64,000 bases of DNA from Desulfovibrionaceae bacterium (GTDB taxonomy: Bacteria; Desulfobacterota; Desulfovibrionia; Desulfovibrionales; Desulfovibrionaceae), in NCBI GenBank assembly GCA_015709205.1, contig JACCQO010000008.1, positions 90,906 to 154,905 on the forward strand. The letters run 5' to 3'. Under the pieces are notes generated by a model. The model ran no database searches. It was not told the origin of the DNA and saw only the letters and a list, made by a program, of their open reading frames with translations. This document shows positions 8,419-17,228 of this stretch, one piece after another; the first letter of the stretch is position 1; each line of letters begins with the position of its first letter. Both the position numbers and the translations under genes were made by a program.

Positions 8419-9867
8419 ATGCAGCGCATACTCCTGGCGGCCCTCGCCGCCCTGCTCCTCTCCGGCTGCTCCGGCCTGCTGCGCACGGACTACAAGCGGC
8501 CCGAACTGAACGTCCCGGCGCAGTGGTCCGTCACGGCCTCTAACGCCACGACCGCGAACGCCACGGCGGCCAACGCCGCGCGTGCGGGCGCGGGTCCGGC
8601 CGCGTGGCCCAAGGACTTCGGCGACCCCGAACTCGCCCGCCTCGTCGACCTGGCCCTGGAACGCAACAACGACCTGGCCGCCGCGGCCATCCGCGTGCGC
8701 CAGGCCCGCATCGCCGCAGGGCTGGCCCAGGACGACCTCCTGCCCGACCTTGCGGCCGGGCTGAGCACCAGCCACGAAAAGGACCTCAAGCACGGCGGCG
8801 ACTGGGACAACGCCCACACCGCAAGCGCGAAGCTGAGCTACGAGGCCGACCTCTGGGGCAAGCTTTCGCGCACCTACGACGCGGCCCAGTGGGAGGCGGC
8901 CGCCACCGAGGAGGACCGCCAGGCCGCGGCCCTGTCCCTGGTGGGCTCGACCATGAAGTTCTACTGGCAGATCGCCTACTACAACGTCCGCCTGGACTTG
9001 AGCGGCCGGAACATCGCGGCCTCGGAACAGACCCTGGACCTGGTGGCCGCGCAGGAGCGCTACGGCGCGGCCTCGGAACTGGAGGTCAACGAGGCGCGCC
9101 AGAACCTGATCAGCCTCAAGTCCGACCGCCAGGCCCTGCTCCAGAGCCGTCAGGAGGCCGTCAACGGCCTGACCGTGCTCTTCGACATGCCCCCGGGCAA
9201 GGTCATGGCGGACCCGCAGCAGCTGGCCGTGGCCACGCTGCCGACCATTCCCGCGGGGCTCCCCGCGGACCTGCTCGGCCGCCGCCCGGACCTGCGCGCC
9301 GCGGAAAAGCGCTTGCGCGAGCTGCTGGCCAACACCGACGCCGCGCGGGCCGGCTTCTTCCCGACCCTGGCCCTGACCGGAAGCCTGGGCAGTTCCAGCG
9401 CGGAGCTGGTGCACGTCCTGGAAAATCCCGTGGCCACCTTCACCTCCGCCGTGGCCCTGCCCTTCCTGAACTGGAACAACCTGCGCCTGAAGCAGAAGCA
9501 GGCCCAGGCCAAGTACGACGAGGCCGTGGTCAACTTCCGCCAGACCCTCTACGGGGCCATGCAGGAGGTCGCCAACGCGCTCTCCAACCGGCGGCTCCTG
9601 GCCGAGCAGGGCGGCCTGCTCGAAGAAAACCTGACGGCGGCCCGCGCCATCGAGGACACCTACGAGGTCCGCTACCGGACCGGGTACGGGACCATGAAGG
9701 ACTGGCTGGACGCCCAGAACACGCGGCGCACGGCCGAGCAGTCCCTGGCCACGAACCTCTACGACCGGCTGGTCAACTTCGTCACGCTCTACCAGGCCCT
9801 GGGCGGCGCGCCGCGCCTGCCGGAGACCGCCGGAGCCACCGAAGCGGGCGCGGCCGACGGCGCCTAG
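8419..9867 (+). CDS. Outer-membrane efflux lipoprotein (NodT/TolC family)
   Basis: TolC-type outer-membrane factor of 482 residues completing the MacAB-like pump. The N-terminus MQRILLAALAALLLSGC is a lipoprotein signal with the Cys at residue 17. Two OEP repeats follow, with the usual AxxxL-rich coiled helices (DLALERNNDLAAAAIRVRQARI near 75-95; LLGRRPDLRAAEKRL near 290-305). ATG 8419 has AAGGA nine bases upstream; the frame could start at 8368 but that would bury the signal peptide. It is separated from macB by 78 bases and is very probably in the same operon. The interval 9868-10038 behind it shows no gene. Confidence 0.92.
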   Translation: MQRILLAALAALLLSGCSGLLRTDYKRPELNVPAQWSVTASNATTANATAANAARAGAGPAAWPKDFGDPELARLVDLALERNNDLAAAAIRVRQARIAAGLAQDDLLPDLAAGLSTSHEKDLKHGGDWDNAHTASAKLSYEADLWGKLSRTYDAAQWEAAATEEDRQAAALSLVGSTMKFYWQIAYYNVRLDLSGRNIAASEQTLDLVAAQERYGAASELEVNEARQNLISLKSDRQALLQSRQEAVNGLTVLFDMPPGKVMADPQQLAVATLPTIPAGLPADLLGRRPDLRAAEKRLRELLANTDAARAGFFPTLALTGSLGSSSAELVHVLENPVATFTSAVALPFLNWNNLRLKQKQAQAKYDEAVVNFRQTLYGAMQEVANALSNRRLLAEQGGLLEENLTAARAIEDTYEVRYRTGYGTMKDWLDAQNTRRTAEQSLATNLYDRLVNFVTLYQALGGAPRLPETAGATEAGAADGA

Positions 9868-10038
9868 ACGGCGCGAAGACGGCGTCTGGGGCGACGCGGA
9901 GACGGATCGCGGGCGTGGTCCCCCGCCGCCTTCCCGATCCGCGCGACGGCCCGCCTTCCAGGCCGCCCGGCCGCAACCGCGCCCCGTCCGCGTCCCTGCG
10001 CCCTCTCCCCTGCTTTTCCCGCCCCGTTCCAAGCCCAC

Positions 10039-10072
10039 AAAAAAAGCACCGCCCGCCGAATGGCGGGCGGTG
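10039..10072 (-). terminator. Rho-independent terminator of the left TRAP/dehydratase operon
   Basis: Perfect 11-bp stem CACCGCCCGCC / GGCGGGCGGTG with a GAAT loop (10047-10072). On the minus strand it is followed by a T after G and then seven T in total (A-run 10039-10045 on the plus strand). It closes the minus-strand operon that ends with dctM; the plus-strand efflux operon converges on it. Confidence 0.85.
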
Positions 10073-10160
10073 GTGAGACGCCGTTCCCGTACGGGCGAAC
10101 GGCTACGGGGAGCATTGTTCTCACGGTCCGGGGCGAAGCCGTCCCCCGCCCCGGGACCGG

Positions 10161-11474
10161 TCACTCCATGAGGCTCGGCAACCAGGTGACGAGCCAGGGG
10201 AAGATCAGCAGCAGGATCGGGCACAGCGTGGACATGATCGCGAACGGGATGCAGCCCCGGTACATGTCGCCGATGGTCACCTCGGGCGGGGTGATCGTCT
10301 TCAGATAGAAGACGGAGTAGGCGAAGGGCGGGGTCATGTTCGAGATCTGCAGCGTGGTGCAGAAGAGGATGCCGAAGTACAGCGGATCCACGCCGATGTT
10401 GGTCAGGATCGGGCCGAAGATGGGCGCCAGGATGAAGATCAGGGCGATCCAGTCCATGACCATGCCGAGCAGCAGGACGATGAGCAGCATCATCAGCAGG
10501 GTGCCCGTGGGGCCGAGCTGCATGGCGGTCATGACGCTGCGCAGGGCCACGTTGCCCTTGAGGCAGATGAACACGCCCGTGAAGAGCTGGCCGGCCAGAC
10601 AGATGAGCAGAATGGCGCTGGTGATCTTCAGGGTCGACTGCATGGCGCCGATGATGACTTCCCTCTTCAGCTTCCCGCGGATGACGATGAGCACGAAGGA
10701 GCCGAGCACGCCCATGGCGCCCGCCTCGGAGGGCGAGACGATGCCGAAGAACACCGAGCCGAGCACCGCCAGGATCAGGAAAATGGGCGGCAGCAGGGAG
10801 ACCAGGGCGAGCCGGTAGAGCTGCGGGCCCCGGATGCGCTCCTTCTCGGAGACCGGCGGACCTTCTTCCGGATGCAGCCGGGTGCGCACGTAGATGTAGA
10901 TCATGTACAGCAGCCCGAGCAGGATGCCGGGGACGATGGCGCCCATGAAGAGCTTGGAGATGGAGACGCCCGCGGCGCAGCCGTAGAGGATGAGCATGAT
11001 GCTCGGGGGGATGGTCACGCCGAGGCCGCCGCCGACCATGATGCTGCCCGTGGCCAACCCCTTTTCGTAGCCGCGGGCGAGCATGGAGGGCAGGGCCAGC
11101 AGGCCGATGGTGATCACGCCCGCGCCCACGATGCCGGTGCAGGCGCCGAAGATGGTGGCCATGGCCACCGTGGCCAGGGCCAGGCCGCCCTTGACCCCGC
11201 CGAGCAGGTGGTAGAAGGCCTCGTACAACGTGTCCGCGATGCCCGACCGTTCCATGAGCGCGCCCATGAAGATGAACAGCGGCGCGGCCACGAAGGAGTA
11301 GGAGGTCATCATCCCGAAGCCCTGCAGCGAGAACATGGGCAGCACGCTGGCGCCCTTGAAGGCCAGGCCGAACAGCAGGGGGATGGACGCCAGGGCGAAG
11401 GCCACCGGGATGCCGACGACGATGGATATGACGATCAGCACCAGCATGATGACGGAAAGGATTTCAGGACTCAT
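10161..11474 (-). CDS. dctM: TRAP transporter large permease DctM
   Basis: Twelve-helix large membrane subunit (437 residues) of a tripartite ATP-independent periplasmic transporter, which uses an ion gradient to import a carboxylate delivered by the binding protein. Family signatures are visible: FVAAPLFIFMGALMERSG, GACTGIVGAGVITIGLLALPSML, IPPSIMLILYG, TPPFAYSVFYLK. ATG 11474 overlaps the dctQ stop codon (ATGA). It is the last gene of a minus-strand operon that starts with a GntR regulator and encodes two dehydratases, so its cargo is probably the substrate of those enzymes. Confidence 0.95.
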   Translation of the reverse strand: MSPEILSVIMLVLIVISIVVGIPVAFALASIPLLFGLAFKGASVLPMFSLQGFGMMTSYSFVAAPLFIFMGALMERSGIADTLYEAFYHLLGGVKGGLALATVAMATIFGACTGIVGAGVITIGLLALPSMLARGYEKGLATGSIMVGGGLGVTIPPSIMLILYGCAAGVSISKLFMGAIVPGILLGLLYMIYIYVRTRLHPEEGPPVSEKERIRGPQLYRLALVSLLPPIFLILAVLGSVFFGIVSPSEAGAMGVLGSFVLIVIRGKLKREVIIGAMQSTLKITSAILLICLAGQLFTGVFICLKGNVALRSVMTAMQLGPTGTLLMMLLIVLLLGMVMDWIALIFILAPIFGPILTNIGVDPLYFGILFCTTLQISNMTPPFAYSVFYLKTITPPEVTIGDMYRGCIPFAIMSTLCPILLLIFPWLVTWLPSLME

Positions 11475-11995
11475 TTCTCTGCCTCCCCGATGGTTTTCCG
11501 CGCCGAGGGGACCAGGAGGCGGATGAATTCGGCCACGCCCTGAATCGCGAGCAGAAGGAAGGCCAGGGGGAGCAGCCCCTTCCACCAGAAGATCAGTTCG
11601 CCCCACTGGCTGGTGTTGCTGATTTCCTCCGCGACCCACGAAAGATACGCCGCCTTGGTGCCGTACCAGATCATCGTGAAGGCCAGCGGGAAAAAGAAGA
11701 CCACGTAGAAGAGGATGTCCAGGGCCTTGCGGACCTTGGCCGGAAAGAGGTTGTAGAGGACGTCCACCCGGATGTGCGCGTTTTCCTGGAGGATGTAGCC
11801 GCAGCCCAGCAGGAAGAAGGCCGAACACAGCATCATGGCCACGTCGAAGGCCCAGATCGTGGGGCTGTTGAACACATACCGGGAGATCACCTCGAAGATG
11901 ACGACGCCGCTGAGCAGCAGGGACAGCCAGGGGAGTACCTTGCCGCTCCATTTCCCGATCGCGTCGATATAAGAAAGCAGTTTTTGCATACGCAT
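11471..11995 (-). CDS. dctQ: TRAP transporter small permease DctQ
   Basis: Four-helix small membrane subunit of 174 residues. The typical DctQ features are present: VVIFEVISRYVFNSPTIWAFDVAMML and a GCGYILQENAHIRVDVLYNLFP stretch. ATG 11995 is preceded by AGGAAGG at good spacing. The stop overlaps the dctM start by four bases, and the dctP stop lies 64 bases upstream. It pairs with dctM to form the membrane part of the importer. Confidence 0.93.
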   Translation of the reverse strand: MRMQKLLSYIDAIGKWSGKVLPWLSLLLSGVVIFEVISRYVFNSPTIWAFDVAMMLCSAFFLLGCGYILQENAHIRVDVLYNLFPAKVRKALDILFYVVFFFPLAFTMIWYGTKAAYLSWVAEEISNTSQWGELIFWWKGLLPLAFLLLAIQGVAEFIRLLVPSARKTIGEAEK

Positions 11996-12059
11996 GATCC
12001 CTTCCTGGGGCCGGGCCGGGACTTATCCCGGCCCGGCCACGTACAACAGATTGCCGGGT

Positions 12060-13175
12060 CTACGAGTTGCCCTTCACCAGTCCAAGGTGGTCGCCGGTCA
12101 TGTCGAAGTAGTCGAGCCACTTGGCGTACGCACCGAAGTTCTTCTTGAACTCGGCCCAGGACGCCAGGATGCGGGCGAGGTCCTTGTCCGTCTTGGCCTT
12201 CTCGTAATAGTAGTCCGCGGAGGCCTCATCCACGGCCTTGGTCACCTCGGTGGGCAGCAGCAGCACTTCGCAGTGCTTCTCTTCCACGGCCTTCTTCAGG
12301 GTCAGGAAGTCCTGCTCGATGCCCCAGGTCAGGGAGCGCATGTAGGCGTCCCTGCTGGCGCGCTCGATGGCTTCCTGGATGTCCTTGGGCAGTTCGTTCC
12401 ACAGGTCCAGGTTCACGCCCCACAGGTTCATGGGCGAGGTGGACTTGGAGGGGTGCATGTACAGGTACTTGGTGACGTCGCAGAACCCCAGGGGGTAGGT
12501 GCAGTTGATGGACGAGTACTCCATGGCGTCGATCACGCCGCGCTCCATGGCCGGAACCATCTCGCTGCCGGGCAGCACGACCACGGAAGCGCCCATGCGG
12601 GTGAGCACCTCGCCGCGCACGCCGGCGGCGCGCATCTTCAGGCCGGTGAGGTCCTTGAGGGTGTTGATCTTCTTGTTGGAATAGAGCCAGATCTCCGTGG
12701 TGATGGCGATCATCGGCAGGGGATGGACGTGGTAGCGCTTCTCGAAGATCTCATCCATGAGCTGCTTGCCGCCGCCGTGGTAGTACCAGATGATCTGTTC
12801 GATGGGGCTCTGGGCGCCGGGGGCGTCACAGAACCACTGCGCGGCGTAGGCCTTGGGCTTGGCCACGCAGGGGCAGGCCTGCCCGAAGTCGATGATGCCC
12901 TGGCCCGCGGCGTCGATGACCTGCATGGCGGGCACGATCTCGCCGGCCGAGTGGAAGTCGATCTTCACGCGGCCGTTGGTGTACTTCTCGATCATGTAGC
13001 CGAAGTCCTCGCCGAGCTCGAAGAGCCGGTTGGCGCGGGCGCAGAAGGCCTGGCCGTTCCAGGTCCAGGTTTTCTCGCCGGCCGCCGCCTGCGGCACGGC
13101 AAACGTGGTCAATAGCCCCATCGCCATGGCGCACAAGGCACAACCCAGCACGATACCCTTCATTCTCCTCTTCAC
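12060..13175 (-). CDS. dctP: TRAP transporter periplasmic binding protein DctP
   Basis: Solute receptor of 371 residues with a cleavable signal peptide (about residues 1-32, ending in AVPQAAAG). The family hallmark Arg that salt-bridges a substrate carboxylate is in TGLKMRAAGVRG near residue 182, so the ligand is an organic acid. GTG 13175 is chosen because AGGAGGAG lies seven bases upstream; ATG 13163 is too close to any ribosome site. Several extra Trp and Cys residues (for example FGQACPCVA, INCTYPLGFCD) suggest a subfamily distinct from C4-dicarboxylate DctP. It follows the aconitase X genes in the same operon. Confidence 0.93.
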   Translation of the reverse strand: MKRRMKGIVLGCALCAMAMGLLTTFAVPQAAAGEKTWTWNGQAFCARANRLFELGEDFGYMIEKYTNGRVKIDFHSAGEIVPAMQVIDAAGQGIIDFGQACPCVAKPKAYAAQWFCDAPGAQSPIEQIIWYYHGGGKQLMDEIFEKRYHVHPLPMIAITTEIWLYSNKKINTLKDLTGLKMRAAGVRGEVLTRMGASVVVLPGSEMVPAMERGVIDAMEYSSINCTYPLGFCDVTKYLYMHPSKSTSPMNLWGVNLDLWNELPKDIQEAIERASRDAYMRSLTWGIEQDFLTLKKAVEEKHCEVLLLPTEVTKAVDEASADYYYEKAKTDKDLARILASWAEFKKNFGAYAKWLDYFDMTGDHLGLVKGNS

Positions 13176-13289
13176 TGCGGTTCTCCTCCTCGGGGCAACG
13201 CCTCCGCCCCGTTTTGCGGAGGCGGTTCCCCTTATTTTCGTTGTCGCGCGAAACCGCGCCTCACGTTCCTCTACCCGGTAGTGTTCTTG

Positions 13290-13691
13290 TTATGTGTCCT
13301 CTCCGACGGTGACCTCGTCGCCCACGATGCGCACGACCTGCCCGGTGGCGATGGACGCCACGGGGCTTTGGGCGAACCCGTCGAGCATGGGCACGTCCAT
13401 GACCAGCGCGCATTCGCACAGCAGCGGATCGGCCTTGTCGCAGAGGATGGCCGCGGGGCCCACGCCCCGGTGCGCCGCCGCATAGGCGATGAACGGCGCG
13501 ATGGTGCCGCCCTTGCCCGTGGGGCAGACGAGCACCTCGCCCGCGAGCACGTGGCCGTTGAGGGGATGGCCCTCCAGCACCAGCGCGCCCGTGTCGGGAT
13601 CCAGCTCGCCGATGAAGGAGAAGGGCTGGTCCAGGACCACCGCGACTCCGCAGGCCTTGCCGCCGTTGATCACACGGCCTTTCAGCTTCAT
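13290..13691 (-). CDS. Aconitase X swivel (small) subunit
   Basis: Small subunit (133 residues, DUF126/AcnX swivel domain) of a type I aconitase X. AcnX enzymes are Fe-S dehydratases; characterised members are cis-3-hydroxy-L-proline dehydratase and an archaeal mevalonate 5-phosphate dehydratase. Conserved elements include GRVINGGKACGVAVVLDQPFSF, GHPLNGHVLAGEVLVCPTGKGGT and the Ser/Gly-rich PTGKGGT loop. ATG 13691 overlaps the large-subunit stop (ATGA) and has AAGGAGGTG upstream, so translation is coupled. It is followed after 115 bases by dctP. Confidence 0.9.
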   Translation of the reverse strand: MKLKGRVINGGKACGVAVVLDQPFSFIGELDPDTGALVLEGHPLNGHVLAGEVLVCPTGKGGTIAPFIAYAAAHRGVGPAAILCDKADPLLCECALVMDVPMLDGFAQSPVASIATGQVVRIVGDEVTVGEDT

Positions 13692-14947
13692 GCCGCACCT
13701 CCTTGCCGCGCACCGCACACGGCGTCCACGCAGCGGTCCATGTCCTCCAGCAGCACCTTCACGCGCCCCTTGGTCAGCCGCACGATGTAGTGCGCGGCCT
13801 TGAAGGAGTTCGTGGCCACCACGCGCACGCCCTCAGGCAGGGGCGCATCCGGAATGGTGGCCATGCAGGAGCTGGCGAACACGCCGCCCGCCGCCTCGAT
13901 GGGCGCGGCGTAGCCCATGTCCGTGACCAGGGGATGGAACTGGCGGGGCATGCCGATCCACAGCCGCTTGCCCGAGGCCAGACGGCGGCCGGAAAGCAGC
14001 CCGGCCAGCGTCTTGACCTCGTGCACGGTGCAGTGCGGACAGCCGAAGATCGCCAGGTCCGCCTTGGCCGAGCCATCGCCGACAAAGGCGGCCAGGCTGC
14101 GGCGGATGTCCTCCGGGCGCACCACGACCGTCTCCTGGGGCTCCCGGCCGCCCAGGGCGGCTTCCAGGGTGGGCGCTTCCGGAGTCACGCCGACCACGTG
14201 GCACAGGCAGACGGCCCCGGACACCGGCAGCGGCGCAAGCAGGAGCTTGAGCCGGTCCAGATCGATGTCCGCGGGCACGCCTTCCATGACCACGTTGCGG
14301 CTGCCGGCGATGGCGCCCACGTGGTAGCCCACGGCTCCGAGCTGCGCGGGCGTCAGTTCGCCCACATCCACGCCCTCGAAGCGCACGAGCACCTCGCCGC
14401 GCCGGTTCTCGTCCAGGAACATCCCGTAGAGCGGGGCCCGGCCGGTGATCGCGGCGGCCAGAGTCATGACCGTTCCGTCGCGGTTGCAGCGCGCGCCCAC
14501 GATGGAGTTCACCAGCAATTGCGCACCGCTGCCGATCCACGAGACGCACTCGCCCTTGCGCGGCAGGTTGCCCACGAGCATGGGCAGGCAGGTGAAGGTC
14601 TGCAGGAAGCCGCAGCGCCTGTAGTCCTGCAAACGCTCCTGGTGGCGCTCGAGTTCGGCCTCGCCGAACTCGGCGGGCAGGCCCATGGCGCGCCAGTTCA
14701 CGGGGCTGAATGCGGCCATGCACGGGTGCAGCGTGGTGGGCGCGCCGAGATCGGCCACGCCCTCGGTGAGCTCGTGCAGCAGCTCGGGCGGCTCCTTGGG
14801 CATGGTGTGGGCGCTGGCCACGCGGACGAGCCGCTCGGCCCCCACGGCCTCGGCGAACTTCACGAGGATCTCCATGGCCCTGCGAACACCGGGGCCGCGT
14901 GCACCGTCGGCCATGGCCCGTTCTTCTTTCGTCAGTTGCAACGTCAT
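13688..14947 (-). CDS. Aconitase X catalytic (large) subunit
   Basis: Catalytic subunit (419 residues, DUF521/AcnX). Readable motifs include LTKEERAMADGARGPGVRRAMEIL, VASAHTMPKEPPELLHEL, GSGAQLLVNSIVGARCNRDG, IFGCPHCTVHEVKTLAGLL and a C-terminal VVATNSFKAAHYI. Cys residues that could hold a small Fe-S cluster occur in IVGARCN, FGCPHC and FASSCMAT. ATG 14947 follows AGGAG. Together with the overlapping small subunit it should form an active dehydratase. The substrate is unknown: no proline racemase or pyrroline reductase is nearby, so cis-3-hydroxyproline is not specially favoured, and co-transcription with a UxaA-type lyase is more in line with sugar or hydroxy acids. Confidence 0.92.
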   Translation of the reverse strand: MTLQLTKEERAMADGARGPGVRRAMEILVKFAEAVGAERLVRVASAHTMPKEPPELLHELTEGVADLGAPTTLHPCMAAFSPVNWRAMGLPAEFGEAELERHQERLQDYRRCGFLQTFTCLPMLVGNLPRKGECVSWIGSGAQLLVNSIVGARCNRDGTVMTLAAAITGRAPLYGMFLDENRRGEVLVRFEGVDVGELTPAQLGAVGYHVGAIAGSRNVVMEGVPADIDLDRLKLLLAPLPVSGAVCLCHVVGVTPEAPTLEAALGGREPQETVVVRPEDIRRSLAAFVGDGSAKADLAIFGCPHCTVHEVKTLAGLLSGRRLASGKRLWIGMPRQFHPLVTDMGYAAPIEAAGGVFASSCMATIPDAPLPEGVRVVATNSFKAAHYIVRLTKGRVKVLLEDMDRCVDAVCGARQGGAA

Positions 14948-14991
14948 TTCACGTCTCCTGTTCCGCCCGCGCCGGTCGCACCGGCGGGCGG

Positions 14992-15309
14992 TCAGCCTTC
15001 CTGCCCGGGCAGGGGCTTGCCGTCCTTGTCCAGGCACATGTAGTCGTCCAGCACGTTGTGCGTGTGCACCCAGTCACCCTTGTGGATGTCCGTGGTCGCG
15101 CTGCCGATTTCCTCGCCGTACTTGACCAGGCGTCCCCCCTTGGGGACCTCGACGATGGCGATCTTGTGCCCGAAGGGCACGTCCTGGTTGCAGGTGTAGG
15201 TCGTCTGGGCGCCGCCGAACTTGACGACCACCTCGTCGCCCGCCACGCAGTCGCTCACGGCCGTGACGACATTGTCCTTTGCGTTGATCTGCTTTGCGTA
15301 TTTCGTCAT
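14992..15309 (-). CDS. UxaA-family lyase, small SAF-domain subunit
   Basis: Small subunit (105 residues) of a split UxaA-family hydrolyase. The SAF fold signature DVPFGHKIAIVEVPKGG ... LVKYGEEIGSATTDIHKGDWVHTHNV is complete; in altronate/galactarate dehydratases and in sulfolactate sulfo-lyase this domain provides metal ligands through the HN motif. ATG 15309 has GGAGGTG upstream. It follows its large subunit by 17 bases. SuyA of sulfolactate sulfo-lyase and small altronate dehydratase subunits have the same size, so sequence alone does not choose between them. Confidence 0.9.
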   Translation of the reverse strand: MTKYAKQINAKDNVVTAVSDCVAGDEVVVKFGGAQTTYTCNQDVPFGHKIAIVEVPKGGRLVKYGEEIGSATTDIHKGDWVHTHNVLDDYMCLDKDGKPLPGQEG

Positions 15310-15326
15310 CTTGCACCTCCGCGTCG

Positions 15327-16487
15327 CTACATGACCGGACCCTTGATCAGGATCTCCATTCCCTCGAAGTTGAGGATTTCGCACTTGGTCAGCCTGCCGT
15401 TGGCCACGTCCACGGCGAAGCGGTAGAGCCGCTCGCCGGCCGCGCCCAGGGTCTCGGTCTCGTCGATGATCGAGGAGACGTCCACGTCGATGTGCTCGGA
15501 CATGGTCTTCATGGTCTTGGCGTTGCCGCAGAGCTTGACCGTGGGCATCAGCGGGTTGCCGTTGGGCGCGCCGCGGCCGGTGGTGAAGAGGTGCACGATG
15601 GCCCCGCCCGCGGCCGAGCCCGTGAGGTTCTCGAAGCCGTGGCCCGGGAAGTTCATGATGTAGCGTCCGGCCTTGGCGGGCACGGTCTCGGCGTAGTCCA
15701 GGGTCCCCTGGATGGGCACCTCGCCGCCCTTGGCGTTGGCGCCCAGGGCCTTTTCCACCAGGGTGGTCAGGCCGCCGGCCACGTTGCCCGCGGTCATCTG
15801 GCAGCCGCGCGTGTCCGCGCCCACGTAGTAGCCGCGCATGTACAGGTCGCGCACGTAGTCCACGATGCGCTCGCCCTGCTCCTGGTCCACGCTGAGTTTC
15901 TTGAGGGCGTATTCGCCGCCCATGATGTCGCAGATCTCGCCCTGGATGAACCGGCCGCCCTGTTCGGTCATGAGCCGGCAGACTTCGCCGACCACCAGGT
16001 TGGAAGACAGGCCGGAGGTGGTGTCCGAGGAGCCGCACTTGGTGCCGAAGATGAGCCTGTCCAGCCCGGCGCGCTCGCGCTGCACCGCGCTGACCTGGGA
16101 AACCAGGTCCACGAGGATGCGCGCGCCCTTGGCCAGGGTTTCGATCATGCCGCCGATCTCGTGGACCACGACCATGCCCACGGGCTTGCCCGTGGCCTTG
16201 ATGCCTTCGTAGACCTGTTCGGCCTTGGCCATTTCGCAGCCCAGCCCGACGACGAGCGCGCCGCCCACGTTGGCGTTGCGGCCCAGGTTGATGAGCGTGC
16301 GCACGACCTGGTCGGTGTCTGCCGGCGGATGCAGGCAGCCCTGGTCGTGGCGCACGGCCTTGGTGCCGCGAATCATGTGCTCCAGTTGGGCACAGAGGTT
16401 GTTGATGCAGCCCACAGAGGGGATGATGGCGACGTAGTTGCGTGCGCCGACGCCGCCATCAGGGCGTGGATAGCCGTAAAACTCCAT
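15327..16487 (-). CDS. UxaA-family lyase, large subunit (altronate/galactarate dehydratase or sulfolactate sulfo-lyase type)
   Basis: Large subunit (386 residues). It begins with the family signature YGYPRPDGGVGARNYVAIIPSV and carries VRHDQGCLH, VVGLGCE, GTKCGSSDTTSG and NAKTMKTMSEHIDVDVS. These enzymes remove water (or sulfite) from alpha-hydroxy acids using Fe2+. AAGGAGG precedes ATG 16487. It is the first enzyme gene after the GntR regulator. The split 386+105 architecture matches both two-part altronate dehydratases and SuyAB, the latter being relevant in sulfite-respiring bacteria; the co-operonic aconitase X is not part of known SuyAB loci. Function beyond the family is left open. Confidence 0.88.
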   Translation of the reverse strand: MEFYGYPRPDGGVGARNYVAIIPSVGCINNLCAQLEHMIRGTKAVRHDQGCLHPPADTDQVVRTLINLGRNANVGGALVVGLGCEMAKAEQVYEGIKATGKPVGMVVVHEIGGMIETLAKGARILVDLVSQVSAVQRERAGLDRLIFGTKCGSSDTTSGLSSNLVVGEVCRLMTEQGGRFIQGEICDIMGGEYALKKLSVDQEQGERIVDYVRDLYMRGYYVGADTRGCQMTAGNVAGGLTTLVEKALGANAKGGEVPIQGTLDYAETVPAKAGRYIMNFPGHGFENLTGSAAGGAIVHLFTTGRGAPNGNPLMPTVKLCGNAKTMKTMSEHIDVDVSSIIDETETLGAAGERLYRFAVDVANGRLTKCEILNFEGMEILIKGPVM

Positions 16488-16527
16488 TTCGTCCTCCTTG
16501 TCTGTTGACCGGCTCATCCGCCGGCAT

Positions 16528-17187
16528 TCATTTCGTCGTCATGGCGCACAGGGTCCGTTCCTTCGTGGACTCGACGTGCACGGTGAGACGCTCCTTGGCT
16601 TCGTCGTACTTTCCGGCGTTCAGCAGACTGCAGATCTTCGCATGGTCCGCGACGGACACGCCGATGGAGCCGGGAATATTGAGATAGAGGATCTGATAGC
16701 GCGCCATGACGGATTGCAACGTCCTGTAATGGTGCAGCATCCAGATGTTCTTAGAAATCTTGATGATCTCCGAATGGATGGCCGCGAGGATGAAGAAGCA
16801 CTCCTCGATGGAGTTCTGGATCATCCCGTTGTCGCAGTGCTCCATCAGCTCGAACTGCTCGTGCATGCAGTCGGACAGTTCCAGCGCCCTGTTGCCCTGC
16901 TCCTTGAGCAGATCCACGGCCGTGCATTCGAGCATCAGGCGCGCCCGGTAGACCTGCTCGCAATCCTCCACGGACGTCTCGGCCACGCAGACGCCCTTCC
17001 GGGGCGTGCTGACGATGAGCGCCTCGTTCTCCAGCCTGCGGAAGGCCTCGCGCAACGGGGGGCGGCTCACCCCGTAGCGTTCGGCCAGGTCGGCCTCGTT
17101 GAGCTTGGCCCCGGCGGCCAGCTTGCCGGTGATGATCTCGCCCCGCAGTCGCCGGGTAATGCTCTCGGTCACGCCGTTTATTTTCAT
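16528..17187 (-). CDS. GntR-family (FadR/FCD) transcriptional regulator 1
   Basis: Repressor-type regulator of 219 residues: winged helix (residues 8-75, KLNEADLAERYGVSRPPLREAFRRLENEALI) and an FCD ligand-binding domain whose metal-binding His residues are plausible in the C-terminal half (AIHSEI, VADHAKI). FCD regulators bind carboxylic acids. It is first in the minus-strand operon, 40 bases from the lyase gene. A strong TTGACA promoter and a palindromic TTTTGT-N2-ACAAAA at the start site suggest autoregulation. It is paralogous to the regulator at 20667-21314 (both have RPPLREAFR and MARYQ.LYL..PG). ATG 17187 lacks a good ribosome site, so the start is somewhat uncertain. Confidence 0.93.
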   Translation of the reverse strand: MKINGVTESITRRLRGEIITGKLAAGAKLNEADLAERYGVSRPPLREAFRRLENEALIVSTPRKGVCVAETSVEDCEQVYRARLMLECTAVDLLKEQGNRALELSDCMHEQFELMEHCDNGMIQNSIEECFFILAAIHSEIIKISKNIWMLHHYRTLQSVMARYQILYLNIPGSIGVSVADHAKICSLLNAGKYDEAKERLTVHVESTKERTLCAMTTK

Positions 17188-17214
17188 TTTCGTAGGGGTT
17201 ATCAGTGTTTTGTT

Positions 17215-17228
17215 TTTTGTAGACAAAA
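17215..17228. promoter_or_regulatory. Candidate GntR/FadR-type operator
   Basis: TTTTGTAGACAAAA has perfect 6-bp arms around a 2-base centre and fits the GntR-family tTGT-N-ACAa pattern. It abuts the -10 box of the regulator's own promoter, at about the transcription start, where a repressor would block RNA polymerase. Confidence 0.5.

Noticed and set aside
6355-10224. Minus-strand frame of 1289 codons opposite the efflux genes
   Set aside because: His/Gly/Ala/Val-rich shadow of high-GC coding DNA; no motif, and three well-supported genes occupy the plus strand. Many similar long shadows occur in the window.
14992-16487. Firm naming of the UxaA pair as sulfolactate sulfo-lyase SuyAB
   Set aside because: Subunit sizes fit and the organism type makes it tempting, but no sulfolactate dehydrogenase or sulfonate gene is nearby and altronate/galactarate-type dehydratases have the same architecture.
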